Below, piece by piece: positions 8,191 to 16,669 of a DNA stretch of 64,000 nt (position 1 is its first letter; each line of letters starts with the position of its first letter). Made by a program: the position numbers and the translations under genes. The stretch is from an uncultured Chloracidobacterium sp. (GTDB taxonomy: Bacteria; Acidobacteriota; Blastocatellia; Pyrinomonadales; Pyrinomonadaceae). The stretch spans positions 1-64,000 of the forward strand of contig CALDGX010000232.1 of NCBI GenBank assembly GCA_937941715.1. The letters are read 5' to 3'. The notes beneath the pieces were generated by a model, which saw only the letters and a list, made by a program, of their open reading frames with translations, did no database searches and was not told where the DNA came from.

Positions 8191-9918
8191 ATGAAACGAT
8201 GCCCAGAATGCGGTAGGAATTACAACGACGATTCTATGAGCTTTTGTCTCGATGACGGATCCGAATTGCTCTTCGGACCGGCGTCGATGGATGAACCGGC
8301 GACGGCGATATTGCACTCGACGGCTGCTCCGGGCGAGGCCCCGACCCGCGCGCAGATTCACATGACCGACCAAACGGCGATATTGCCGACGGAAACCGGT
8401 GATATTGCCGCAAAGCCTCGCGGTTTTGATAAGCGTCTGTTGTTTGCTCCGCTGACACTTGCGGTAATCGTCCTCGGCGGATTTTTTGCTTATCGATACA
8501 TCACTCCGGCAAAGCAGATCGAATCGATCGCTGTGATGCCGTTTGTTAATGAGAGCGGCAATGCTGACGTTGAATATCTCTCGGATGGAATGACCGAGAC
8601 GCTGATCAGCAGTTTAACGCAGTTGCCAAACCTCAATGTAAAGGCCCGCTCGACCGTATTTCGATACAAGGGCAAACAAACTGACGCGAAAACGATCGGC
8701 AAAGAATTGAACGTACAGGCGATCCTGACCGGGAATGTGACACAACGCGGCGATCAACTATCGCTGAATCTCGAACTGGTCGATGTTACGACCGAAAACG
8801 CTATCTGGAGCCAGCGTTACGAACGTAAACAGTCGGATCTCGTCGCTCTCCAGAGCGAGATCGCCCGCGATGTTTCAACCAAACTCAAATCCAAATTATC
8901 AAATGCAGAAGTAGCAAGTGTCGAGAAGAATTACACCGCTAATTCCGAAGCCTATCAGCTTTATCTGCAAGGTCGTTACCAGTGGAACAAGCGCGATACA
9001 AAGGCATTTGAGAAGGCGGTCGGGTTTTTCAAACAGGCTATCGAAAAAGACCCGAACTACGCCCTTGCCTACACTGGATTAGCGGACTGCTATTCCTTGT
9101 TTCCCGCTTACGGCAATTTCAGACCAAAAGAATATATGCCGCAGGCCAAGCAGGCTGCACTCAGGGCTCTCGAACTTGACCCTAATCTAGCAGAAGCCCA
9201 CGCCTCTCTTGGCGAAGTGATATTTTATTACGACTATGACTGGGCAGGTGCTGAGAAGGCATTCAAACGTACGATCGAGCTCAATCCAAAATACGCGACG
9301 GCTCATCAATGGTATGCGGAGTTACTAGAAGGCGCCGGCAGGCATGACGAAGCGATCAAGGAAATGTCAAAAGCCGTCGAACTCGACCCGTTTTCCAAGA
9401 TCATCAACCAGCAAATGGTGCAGCTTTTGACAGTCGCCAAACGATTTGACGAAGCATTGATGCAAAATAAGAAAGTCAATGAGTTGTTTCCCGATGAAAT
9501 TGGCTTTCATCATACCAACGCCACGATTTATGAGGCTCAAGGCAAATACCCGCAAGCTTTCGAAGAATTCATGCTTTTTGGGAAAGCAGCCGGGGCCAAA
9601 CCTGAAGAAATTCAGGAGGCCAAGGACATTTACGAAAAAGGCGGTTGGGACGGTTTTGTGAAAACACGGGAAGAAGAAAAACGCAAATCTCTAAATGACC
9701 AACAGGCAAAAGACAAGAACGCTTATGTACAGGCAATTGAGTTTGCCAGCTCCTACGCGTATCTCAAAGACAAAGAAAAGACGATCGAATATTTGAACAA
9801 AGCTTATGACGAGCGCGCAATGGGTGTTCTTTACCTCAAGGTAGATTTTAATTGGGACTTCGTGCGAGACGACCCGCGATTTAAGGAATTGGTCAAACGA
9901 GTCGGGATCCCGGAGTAG
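8191..9918 (+). CDS. Zinc-ribbon / TolB-like / TPR membrane protein, copy 3
   Basis: A 575-residue third paralogue, 6 nt after copy 2. It has the zinc-ribbon start CPECGRNYNDD..FCLDDG, the linker AILHSTAAPGEAPTR, a membrane helix (FAPLTLAVIVLGGFFAYRY), the TolB-like domain (IAVMPFVNESGNADVEYLSD) and C-terminal TPRs (for example the repeated YGNFRPKEYMPQAKQAALRALELDP block also seen in copy 2). Its C-terminal DDPRFKELVKRVGIPE closely matches copy 2. Copies 2 and 3 are therefore the closer pair in the TPR region, while the helix of copy 3 resembles copy 1, giving a mosaic pattern. The next gene also starts 6 nt later. Confidence 0.75.
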   Translation: MKRCPECGRNYNDDSMSFCLDDGSELLFGPASMDEPATAILHSTAAPGEAPTRAQIHMTDQTAILPTETGDIAAKPRGFDKRLLFAPLTLAVIVLGGFFAYRYITPAKQIESIAVMPFVNESGNADVEYLSDGMTETLISSLTQLPNLNVKARSTVFRYKGKQTDAKTIGKELNVQAILTGNVTQRGDQLSLNLELVDVTTENAIWSQRYERKQSDLVALQSEIARDVSTKLKSKLSNAEVASVEKNYTANSEAYQLYLQGRYQWNKRDTKAFEKAVGFFKQAIEKDPNYALAYTGLADCYSLFPAYGNFRPKEYMPQAKQAALRALELDPNLAEAHASLGEVIFYYDYDWAGAEKAFKRTIELNPKYATAHQWYAELLEGAGRHDEAIKEMSKAVELDPFSKIINQQMVQLLTVAKRFDEALMQNKKVNELFPDEIGFHHTNATIYEAQGKYPQAFEEFMLFGKAAGAKPEEIQEAKDIYEKGGWDGFVKTREEEKRKSLNDQQAKDKNAYVQAIEFASSYAYLKDKEKTIEYLNKAYDERAMGVLYLKVDFNWDFVRDDPRFKELVKRVGIPE

Positions 9919-9924
9919 GAGTTC

Positions 9925-10836
9925 ATGAGGTACTGCCGTAGTCAAAGTGTCATCCTGATCGTGATCTCAGGCCTATTCGCGGGCCTTTCGGTGAGCGGTG
10001 TGCATGCCCAGCAAACGGCTCAAAATCCTTCGCCGATGACCGATAGTACGCGGCCGCATCCGCGGATCGAGAAGGTCGAGGTTGCCGGACGACGTACCGA
10101 ACTTGCCGCTTTGAAAGGTGCGGTACTTTTCGCTGGGCCACGGGTCACGGCTGACAAACCGGTTCCGCTTATCATCCACTTTCACGGCGTTTCGTGGCTG
10201 ATGGAGTATCACATTGCAAAGCACTTTCCGAAAGCGGCGCTGATAACGGTCAACCTCGGTTCGGGCTCGCGGGTTTACGGCGAGCCATTCGGTCGGGCGG
10301 AGATGTTTCGGGAGTTGATCGACGAGGCGGGCAGCAAACTGGGCCTGAAAAAAGGCTGGTCTTCGATAACGCTGGTCGGATTCTCGGCGGGATATGGAGC
10401 GATCAGGGCGATACTCCGGCATGATGTGAATTTCCAAAAGGTGGACAATGTGCTGCTGCTCGACGGCATTCACGCGAGTTACGTGCCCGAGGGGAAACGC
10501 CTGGCCGACGGCGGCGTGATAAAGGCGGATGATCTCGACTCGTACATCAAGCTCGCCCGTGAGGCGGTTGCCGGCAAGAAGAAGTTCATGATCTCGCACT
10601 CCGAGATCTTTCCGGCGACATACGCCAGCACGACCGAGTGTGTCGATCATCTGCTCTCAACGCTTGGACTAAAGCGAAGACCAAAGCTCAAGTCCGGCCC
10701 CGTCGGCATGCAGCAGTTGAGCGAGGTCGATGTGAATGGTTTCCATATTCGCGGCTACGCCGGAAACACCGGTGCCGATCACGGCGATCAGCTGCAGGCG
10801 ATGCCGGCATGGCTGAAAATATTGAAGATAAAATAG
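9925..10836 (+). CDS. Secreted alpha/beta hydrolase
   Basis: A 303-residue protein with an N-terminal signal peptide (hydrophobic run VILIVISGLFAGLSVSG, cleavage after VHA, residue ~28). The alpha/beta-hydrolase fold shows LIIHFHGVSW (oxyanion HG), the nucleophile elbow GFSAG near residue 154, an acid in LLLDGIHAS, and a catalytic His candidate in GADHGDQ near the C-terminus. The substrate is unknown; an esterase or peptidase-like role in the periplasm is likely. It begins 6 nt after the third TPR gene and ends 4 nt before the NCS1 permease gene, so it is probably read from the same transcript. Confidence 0.75.
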   Translation: MRYCRSQSVILIVISGLFAGLSVSGVHAQQTAQNPSPMTDSTRPHPRIEKVEVAGRRTELAALKGAVLFAGPRVTADKPVPLIIHFHGVSWLMEYHIAKHFPKAALITVNLGSGSRVYGEPFGRAEMFRELIDEAGSKLGLKKGWSSITLVGFSAGYGAIRAILRHDVNFQKVDNVLLLDGIHASYVPEGKRLADGGVIKADDLDSYIKLAREAVAGKKKFMISHSEIFPATYASTTECVDHLLSTLGLKRRPKLKSGPVGMQQLSEVDVNGFHIRGYAGNTGADHGDQLQAMPAWLKILKIK

Positions 10837-10840
10837 CGAT

Positions 10841-12346
10841 ATGACGGACACGATACAACACGACGACGGCCGCGTCGAATTGCAGCCGCATATTCTCAGC
10901 GAGATCGAGGGTTCGGCGCTTTATAACGAGGACCTTGCTCCGGTTCCGGTCGCAAAACGCGACTGGACGACCTACAATTATGCCGCCTTGTGGATCTCGA
11001 TGGCACACTGCATCCCGACGTATATGATGGCGTCGGGGCTGATCTCGGCCGGGATGAACTGGTGGCAGGCGTTATTGACGATCCTTCTCGGCAATACGAT
11101 CGTGCTGGCTCCAATATTGCTCAATTCGCATCCCGGAACGAAGTACGGCATTCCATTTCCTGTGTTTGCCCGGGCGGCGTACGGAACTGTGGGGTCAAAT
11201 CTGCCGGCATTGATGCGTGCGATCGTCGCGTGCGGGTGGTTCGGCATACAGGCGTGGATCGGCGGCCAGGCGTTGCAGACATTCTTCGCGGCGTTCATTC
11301 CGGGTTGGGCAACGTTCCTGGGGCCGCCGGTCGGCGGGCACACACCGACGGAATGGCTATCGTTTCTGATCTTTTGGGCGATGAACATTCTCATCATCTA
11401 TAAGGGTATGAACCTGCTCCGGATGGTCGAAAACTGGGCGGCACCATACGTTCTGGTAATGACAGGGATACTGCTGGCGTGGATCCTATATCAAGCCGGC
11501 GGCATCGGATTTCTATTGCACGAACCGGGCAAGCTCAACACATTGGGCGAATTCTGGCCGGTCTTTATCCCGAGCCTGACCGGGATGATCGGCTTCTGGG
11601 CGACGCTTTCGCTCAACATGCCCGATTTTACGCGTTACGGCAAGAGCCAGCGTGAACAGGCGATCGGCCAGACCGTCGCACTGCCGACGACGATGGTCGC
11701 CTTTGCCGCGATGGGCATTTTGATCACGTCGGCGGCGGTCGTTGTTTTCCCGCATATGAATCCGGCGGACGCGTGGGACCCTGTCAAACTCGTCGGCCAA
11801 TTTTCACAGCCGGTGGTCGTCGCCGTGTCGATGTTCACGGTCGTCGTCGCCACGCTGTCGGTCAATATCGCCGCAAATGTGGTCTCGCCGGCAAATGATT
11901 TCGCCAATGCTTTTCCAAAGCTCATCTCATTTCGCACCGGCGGCCTGATCACCGGTATCATCGGCATTCTGATGATGCCGTGGAAACTGCTTGCCGACCC
12001 GAGCGGCTATATCTTTGGCTGGCTCGTCGGCTATTCCGGCGGTTTGGGGTCTATCGCGGGCGTGCTGATAGCGGACTATTGGCTGGTGCGGCGCAGGGAT
12101 CTGAACCTCGGCGACCTCTACCGCAGCCACGGCAGCTATGGCGGATGGAATTGGCGGGCGGTCGTCGCGACGCTTTTGGGCTGCTTTTTTGCGTGGATCG
12201 GGTTGATATATGAGCCCGTCAAGATCCTCTACGATTACGCTTGGTTCGTTGGTTTCGGCGTTTCGTTCTTTACGCATTGGCTACTGATGAAAGTGGTTCC
12301 GCCCCGGACGAATTTGTCGTCTGATGAAGCCGAAACTGCACTATAA
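10841..12346 (+). CDS. NCS1-family nucleobase/hydantoin permease
   Basis: A 501-residue polytopic membrane protein of the NCS1 (nucleobase:cation symporter-1) family, about 12 helices. Support comes from its length, an N-terminus rich in acidic and polar residues before helix 1, NYAALWISMAHCIPTYMMASGLI in helix 1 (shortened: NYAALWISMAHC), GTKYGIPFPVFARAAYG, GWFGIQAWIGGQ, NMPDFTRYGKSQREQ and NVVSPANDFANAFP. Known substrates of the family are uracil, cytosine, allantoin and hydantoins. With the pyrimidine-degradation enzymes around it, uracil/thymine or dihydropyrimidine uptake is the best guess. The ATG is 4 nt after the hydrolase stop. The next signal-peptide gene begins 58 nt downstream. 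Confidence 0.88.
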   Translation: MTDTIQHDDGRVELQPHILSEIEGSALYNEDLAPVPVAKRDWTTYNYAALWISMAHCIPTYMMASGLISAGMNWWQALLTILLGNTIVLAPILLNSHPGTKYGIPFPVFARAAYGTVGSNLPALMRAIVACGWFGIQAWIGGQALQTFFAAFIPGWATFLGPPVGGHTPTEWLSFLIFWAMNILIIYKGMNLLRMVENWAAPYVLVMTGILLAWILYQAGGIGFLLHEPGKLNTLGEFWPVFIPSLTGMIGFWATLSLNMPDFTRYGKSQREQAIGQTVALPTTMVAFAAMGILITSAAVVVFPHMNPADAWDPVKLVGQFSQPVVVAVSMFTVVVATLSVNIAANVVSPANDFANAFPKLISFRTGGLITGIIGILMMPWKLLADPSGYIFGWLVGYSGGLGSIAGVLIADYWLVRRRDLNLGDLYRSHGSYGGWNWRAVVATLLGCFFAWIGLIYEPVKILYDYAWFVGFGVSFFTHWLLMKVVPPRTNLSSDEAETAL

Positions 12347-12404
12347 TCGACGAGGTGCCTTTCTGTCCGAGAGTCACGCCGGAAAACAGTCGAAGAGGAT
12401 AAAA

Positions 12405-14246
12405 ATGATGTACTTTCTGAAAACTGCAATATTGATCTGCGTTGTTTTGACTTCGGCAAGTTCGATCTTCGCACAAACACAGACCGGTCAGTATCGACTA
12501 GGTGTTAGGTACGGCAGCAGTCTTTATTCAAACAAGGAAAAATTTGAATTTACGATCGGCGGCGGGCAAAAGGTAGTCTTGGATCACAATAATCCAACAG
12601 TCTATTTCACGCCAAAATTTTCCGCGGGCCAGACCTATACGATCTCCCAACTGTCGGGACCGCGCGCATGTAATCTGTTCGGACAGGCACGCGGAACATT
12701 CACCGATCAGGATATTTTAGTATCGGCTGATTGCGGTAATCCGCCGCTTTCGATCTTCAAAATCGAAGTAACTGGGATCGAGCAGGGCGAGACCTTTAAG
12801 TTTGCCGACAATTACCGCCGGACATACCAATTACCATTTTCAGCGACGGTAAATCTGGGCGGTTATCCGCAGGGCGATGATTACAGCGTGACGCAGACCG
12901 CAGGGCCGCGCCAATGCATAATGGCCCTAAATCAAGGCATCGTGCCGGCCACGCCATTGACCGTTAAGGCCAACTGCGGCAAAGCCGGCGGAACGTCCGG
13001 GACCCCCGACACAAAAAAGGAACAGTGGGATCTGGTCAGCCGAAGCTCGGACGACAAGATCATCGGTACATTTTTCGAGACATTTACGCCCGTCATCGGC
13101 GGCAGCGGAGCTGACGAGGGCAGGTATGTCGCGTTCGTGACCTACGCGAAAGGGCTCGCCGGCGGCAGCGGGAAATATCGGCAAGTTATCTGGCGTGACA
13201 GGAAAACAGGTGAAACGCGGCTTGTCAGCCATGGCGTGAATGGCGTAGAAGGGAATCAAAATAGTCACGCACCGGTGATCTCGGCCGACGGCAAGTCGGT
13301 TGCCTTTGAATCCTACGCCACAAACCTCGTGCCCATCGATTCGAACGGTGTCCGCGATGTTTTTGTCTGGAATTACGACCGCGACACCGTCACCGCCGTC
13401 AGCGAGAACCGCGGGACCGAAGCCAATTCAGAGTGTTTCGAACCGACCATTTCCGGCGACGGAAGCCTGATCGCCTTTTCATCCTCTGCCGATAATCTGG
13501 CTCCGGGCGTTTCCGGAACCGCGACCGTCAACGTTTATCTTCGCGATATGCGGAGCGGTGCGGTGACGCTCATCAGCAAGAATGAAAAGGACGGGAAAGG
13601 CGGCGGAGGGTCGCGCCCGTCGATCTCCGAAGACGGATCGCGTATCGCCTTTCACAACTATTTTCCGCTGACCAAGGAGGACAAGAATGATCTCTGGGAC
13701 ATCTACGTCTGGCAGAGCGGAATGCCGAAACTCAAACGGATCAGCAAAACGTCCTCCGGCGCGGACAAAGACCAGGGTGAGGAGAGCTCGAGCCGCGTTG
13801 TCTCGCCATCGATCTCCGGCAACGGGCGATTCGTAGCCTTTGCGACAACGGCAACCAATATGGTTTCGGGCGATACAAACAAATTGCAGGACGTTTTTGT
13901 CGTTGAGGTCGATTCGGGCAGCGTGTTTCGTGCAAGCGTCGACGAAAGCAACACGCAGGGCAACGGCGACAGCCCGGTTGGACAAGGCGAGAAGATCGCC
14001 ATTTCGAACGATGGCAGTCTGGTAGCGTTCAGCTCCGGGGCCAAGAATCTCGGCGGAAATATCCTCATCAAGAATATCCTGACGAACCAGCTTTTCAGGA
14101 TCTCGGCCGACGTCGGATCGACCATTGGCCAGCCTGCTATGTCGAGAAACGGCGGTGCTTTGGTTTTCGGCTCAAACCGCCAACTGGACGGCCGCTTTAA
14201 GTCTACCGGAGTTTTTGTCGTCAGCACGGGTATCGCGACACCGTGA
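12405..14246 (+). CDS. Exported PD40/TolB-type beta-propeller protein
   Basis: A protein of about 613 residues from the ATG at 12405, chosen because AAGAGGA (12393-12399) precedes it and a signal peptide follows at once (MMYFLKTAILICVVL...SSIFAQ). An upstream ATG in the same frame at 12324 overlaps the permease gene and lacks these. After the signal peptide come two tandem beta domains of about 85 residues, each ending in a Y(T/S)(I/V)(S/T)Q..GPR.C...ADCG/ANCG pattern. Then PD40-type propeller blades follow, with repeated (P)xISxDGxxVAFxSxAxNL and DVFVWDxxxGxxxxVS motifs. It is probably periplasmic or secreted. The ligand is unknown. Confidence 0.72.
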   Translation: MMYFLKTAILICVVLTSASSIFAQTQTGQYRLGVRYGSSLYSNKEKFEFTIGGGQKVVLDHNNPTVYFTPKFSAGQTYTISQLSGPRACNLFGQARGTFTDQDILVSADCGNPPLSIFKIEVTGIEQGETFKFADNYRRTYQLPFSATVNLGGYPQGDDYSVTQTAGPRQCIMALNQGIVPATPLTVKANCGKAGGTSGTPDTKKEQWDLVSRSSDDKIIGTFFETFTPVIGGSGADEGRYVAFVTYAKGLAGGSGKYRQVIWRDRKTGETRLVSHGVNGVEGNQNSHAPVISADGKSVAFESYATNLVPIDSNGVRDVFVWNYDRDTVTAVSENRGTEANSECFEPTISGDGSLIAFSSSADNLAPGVSGTATVNVYLRDMRSGAVTLISKNEKDGKGGGGSRPSISEDGSRIAFHNYFPLTKEDKNDLWDIYVWQSGMPKLKRISKTSSGADKDQGEESSSRVVSPSISGNGRFVAFATTATNMVSGDTNKLQDVFVVEVDSGSVFRASVDESNTQGNGDSPVGQGEKIAISNDGSLVAFSSGAKNLGGNILIKNILTNQLFRISADVGSTIGQPAMSRNGGALVFGSNRQLDGRFKSTGVFVVSTGIATP

Positions 14247-14416
14247 TGATCCGGTCCAGCCACCTGAAGTGGTCGGGGCCGCCGCATCGGTGCGGCTGAA
14301 CTTTTGGGTTGCTTTTTTGCGTGAATAGGGTTGATAATTCCAAGTCTCAGAACGCTTTATAGCCGAACTTGGTTTGTTGGCTCATGTGGTGCGTTCTCTG
14401 TGCATAGGAGATTAAT

Positions 14417-14431
14417 GGCGGCAATGCCGCC
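14417..14431. repeat. REP-like palindrome GGCGGC-aat-GCCGCC
   Basis: A perfect 6-bp stem with a 3-nt loop. It resembles the GCGGCatatGCCGC element at 30972-30985; both lie in the larger gaps of the window and both have a GTAG flank, which suggests a dispersed palindromic repeat family. Confidence 0.4.
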
Positions 14432-14439
14432 GTAGGAAA

Positions 14440-14540
14440 TTCACCACGGAGGCACGGAGAGCACACAGTAAAAAGTGATCCTGTTTGCTATTTTGAAGCG
14501 ATCTTAAAGATCTCCGTGTCCTCTGTGACTCTGTGGTGAA
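14440..14540. repeat. Imperfect inverted repeat (CACCACgGAGgCACgGAG type)
   Basis: The left arm is 14440-14468 and the right arm 14512-14540, each 29 nt, with a 43-nt loop. Comparing the left arm with the reverse complement of the right, 22 of 29 positions are identical and two more can pair as G-U in RNA. The CACCACRGAGKCACRGAG wording belongs to a dispersed element seen in many environmental bacterial genomes (from memory, not searched). The right arm ends 8 nt before the ATG of the semialdehyde dehydrogenase, so a folded leader would cover its ribosome entry site. Confidence 0.65.
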
Positions 14541-14548
14541 ATGGTTTT

Positions 14549-16006
14549 ATGAAATACGAAAGAGTTAAGAATTTTTACAACGGCGAGTTTGTCGATAGCG
14601 TATCGACGGGCGACCTCGACGTTATTTCGCCGGTCGACGGCAATTTGCTCTCGACGGTGCCGATGTCGACCGCCGATGAGCTGAATATGGCTGTCGCATC
14701 CGCCAAGGCGGCGGCCGTGTCGTGGGGCGAGATGCCGATCAAGGAGCGCGTTCAGGTCTTTTTCCGCTACCGCAATCTGCTTGAGCAAAATTCGGATGAA
14801 CTCACGGCCCTGATCGCCGAGGAGAATGGCAAAACGTGGGACGAGGCCAAGGCCGAGGTCGATAAGAGCATCGAGCTGACCGAATTTGCCTGTTCGATGC
14901 CGCAGCTCGTGTCGAATGAGGTGCTCGAGGTCAGCCGCGGCGTCGAGTGCCGCGTGGAACATTTCCCGGTCGGCGTTGTCGCGTCGATCGCGCCATTCAA
15001 CTTTCCGCTGATGGTTCCGAATTGGACGATGCCGAACGCGCTCGTGCTCGGCAACACGATGATCATGAAACCGTCCGAGCTCGTACCGCTGTCGGTCATC
15101 CGAATGGCTGAGCTGCTCCAGGAGGCAGGACTGCCCGACGGCGTTTTCAATATCATAAACGGCGGCAAGGACGTCGTCGAGGGCCTCTGTGCTCACCCGG
15201 ACATCGAGGCGGTCAGCTTTGTCGGTTCGACCAGGGTTGCCAAGCTCGTCTATCAGCAAAGCACGCATAACCTGAAACGATGTGTCGCTCTGGGCGGCGC
15301 CAAAAATCACCTCTTCGTACTGCCCGACGCCAATCCGTCGATGACCGCGACGAACGTCACCGCGTCGATGTCGGGATGTGCCGGACAACGCTGTATGGCT
15401 GCGTCGGCGATGCTGGCGGTCGGCAACGTCGACCCGATCATCGACCAGATCTGCGCCGAGGCACGCAAGATCGTGCCGGGTAAGAATCTCGGTGCAGTTA
15501 TCTCAAGGGCGGCCAAAGAGCGCATCGAGGGTTACATCACCCAGGCCGAACGCGACGGAGCGAAAATACTCGTCGACGGCCGCGGTGCCGTCGTCGAGGG
15601 CAAAGAGGGCGGCACCTACGTCGGCCCGACCGTCATCGACTATGTCACACCCGATATGTCGGTCGCGACCGAGGAGATATTTGGCCCGGTCATCTCGATA
15701 ATGCGGACGGGTACTATCGACGATGCTCTAAAGATCGAGAACGCCAATCCTTACGGAAACGCAGCGGCGGTCTTTACCCAGAGCGGCGGCCTCGCGAGAT
15801 ACGTTATGGAGCATGCCAGTGCGGGCATGATCGGCGTCAATATTGGTGTGCCGGTTCCGCGTGAGCCGTTCTCGTTCGGCGGCTGGAACGATTCGCGCTT
15901 TGGTGCCAGCGACATCACGGGCAAAAGCTCGATCCCGTTTTGGACCAAACTTAAGAAAACGACCACCAAATGGAACCCCGAGGCCGGCATCAACTGGATG
16001 AGCTAG
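14549..16006 (+). CDS. mmsA: CoA-acylating (methyl)malonate-semialdehyde dehydrogenase
   Basis: A 485-residue aldehyde dehydrogenase of the MmsA/IolA subgroup, which converts malonate semialdehyde or methylmalonate semialdehyde plus CoA and NAD+ to acetyl-CoA or propionyl-CoA with loss of CO2. Subgroup signs are IAPFNFPLMVPNW, GNTMIMKPSE, FVGSTRVAK and the catalytic cysteine in SGCAGQRCMA (residue ~284). The C-terminus has PFSFGGWNDSRFG. In this locus it fits the last step of uracil and thymine breakdown, after transamination of beta-alanine or 3-aminoisobutyrate. The start codon has no clear Shine-Dalgarno and sits directly behind a long inverted repeat. Confidence 0.92.
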   Translation: MKYERVKNFYNGEFVDSVSTGDLDVISPVDGNLLSTVPMSTADELNMAVASAKAAAVSWGEMPIKERVQVFFRYRNLLEQNSDELTALIAEENGKTWDEAKAEVDKSIELTEFACSMPQLVSNEVLEVSRGVECRVEHFPVGVVASIAPFNFPLMVPNWTMPNALVLGNTMIMKPSELVPLSVIRMAELLQEAGLPDGVFNIINGGKDVVEGLCAHPDIEAVSFVGSTRVAKLVYQQSTHNLKRCVALGGAKNHLFVLPDANPSMTATNVTASMSGCAGQRCMAASAMLAVGNVDPIIDQICAEARKIVPGKNLGAVISRAAKERIEGYITQAERDGAKILVDGRGAVVEGKEGGTYVGPTVIDYVTPDMSVATEEIFGPVISIMRTGTIDDALKIENANPYGNAAAVFTQSGGLARYVMEHASAGMIGVNIGVPVPREPFSFGGWNDSRFGASDITGKSSIPFWTKLKKTTTKWNPEAGINWMS

Positions 16007-16014
16007 AGTCGATT

Positions 16015-16662
16015 ATGAGATCGCGGATAATTCGATCATTTACGGTTGTCGCGGTATTTTTCGCTTTCTCGCTGTCCGTTTTTGGACAAACGGCAAAGGT
16101 CGGGAAAAAGGACGTGAAGAGGCTCGCCGAAATGATGGCGGGCGAATTTAGCAGCGAGGAACAATCGAGATCGGACGCGACGTTCTTTCATATAAAACTC
16201 CGAATGAAGCCGATCTGGACCGACAAGAAGGATGGCCGTTGGCTGTACGTCGAGCAGGCCGCCGCGGAGACCGAGGATAAACCATACCGCCAACGCGTGT
16301 ATCACGTTTATCGTCAGGATGAGACGACAATAGTCAGCAAGGTTTACGAGATAAAGGACGCCGCAAATTATATTGGCGGCTGGAAAAACGAAGCAAAGCT
16401 GACGGCATTGAACGCCGATTCGCTGATCGACCGTCAGGGCTGCTCGATCTATTTGAGAAAGAACGAGGACGGCACCTTTAGCGGTTCTACACCGGGCAAG
16501 GAATGTCTGAGTTCGCTTCGTGGTGCGAGTTACGCAACGTCCGAAGTGACGATCTTTGCAGATAAGCTCGTGAGTTGGGATCGCGGTTGGGATAGTAACG
16601 GAAAACAGGTTTGGGGAGCCGTAAAGGGCGGCTATATATTCAAAAAATCAAAGGCTTATTAA
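16015..16662 (+). CDS. Exported CpcT/CpeT-like protein
   Basis: About 215 residues from the ATG at 16015, chosen because a signal peptide follows at once (RSFTVVAVFFAFSLSVFGQ); an upstream ATG in frame at 15970 overlaps mmsA. The mature part matches the CpcT/CpeT family pattern: LAEMMAGEFSSEEQ near the start, WLYVEQAAAETEDKPYRQRVY in the middle (key part YVEQA...PYRQRVY), then DRQGCSIYLRK, FSGSTPGKEC and WGAVKGGYIFKK. In cyanobacteria this fold attaches bilins to phycobiliproteins. Here it is exported and no phycobiliprotein is present, so bilin lyase activity is doubtful; binding of another ligand is more likely. It lies 8 nt after mmsA and 7 nt before the cytochrome gene. Confidence 0.72.
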   Translation: MRSRIIRSFTVVAVFFAFSLSVFGQTAKVGKKDVKRLAEMMAGEFSSEEQSRSDATFFHIKLRMKPIWTDKKDGRWLYVEQAAAETEDKPYRQRVYHVYRQDETTIVSKVYEIKDAANYIGGWKNEAKLTALNADSLIDRQGCSIYLRKNEDGTFSGSTPGKECLSSLRGASYATSEVTIFADKLVSWDRGWDSNGKQVWGAVKGGYIFKKSKAY

Positions 16663-16669
16663 CCTTATT

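Larger units (their letters stand above)
14247..14548. other. 302-bp intergenic stretch with two inverted-repeat elements
   Basis: No gene is seen here. The stretch holds a GC-rich palindrome (14417-14431) and a long imperfect inverted repeat (14440-14540) that reaches to 8 nt before the next start codon; both are listed separately. Confidence 0.6.

Noticed and set aside
14504..15388. A 294-codon - strand frame starting inside the inverted repeat before mmsA
   Set aside because: Its first residues (SPQSHRGHGD) are only the translated dispersed repeat and the rest is antisense to mmsA.
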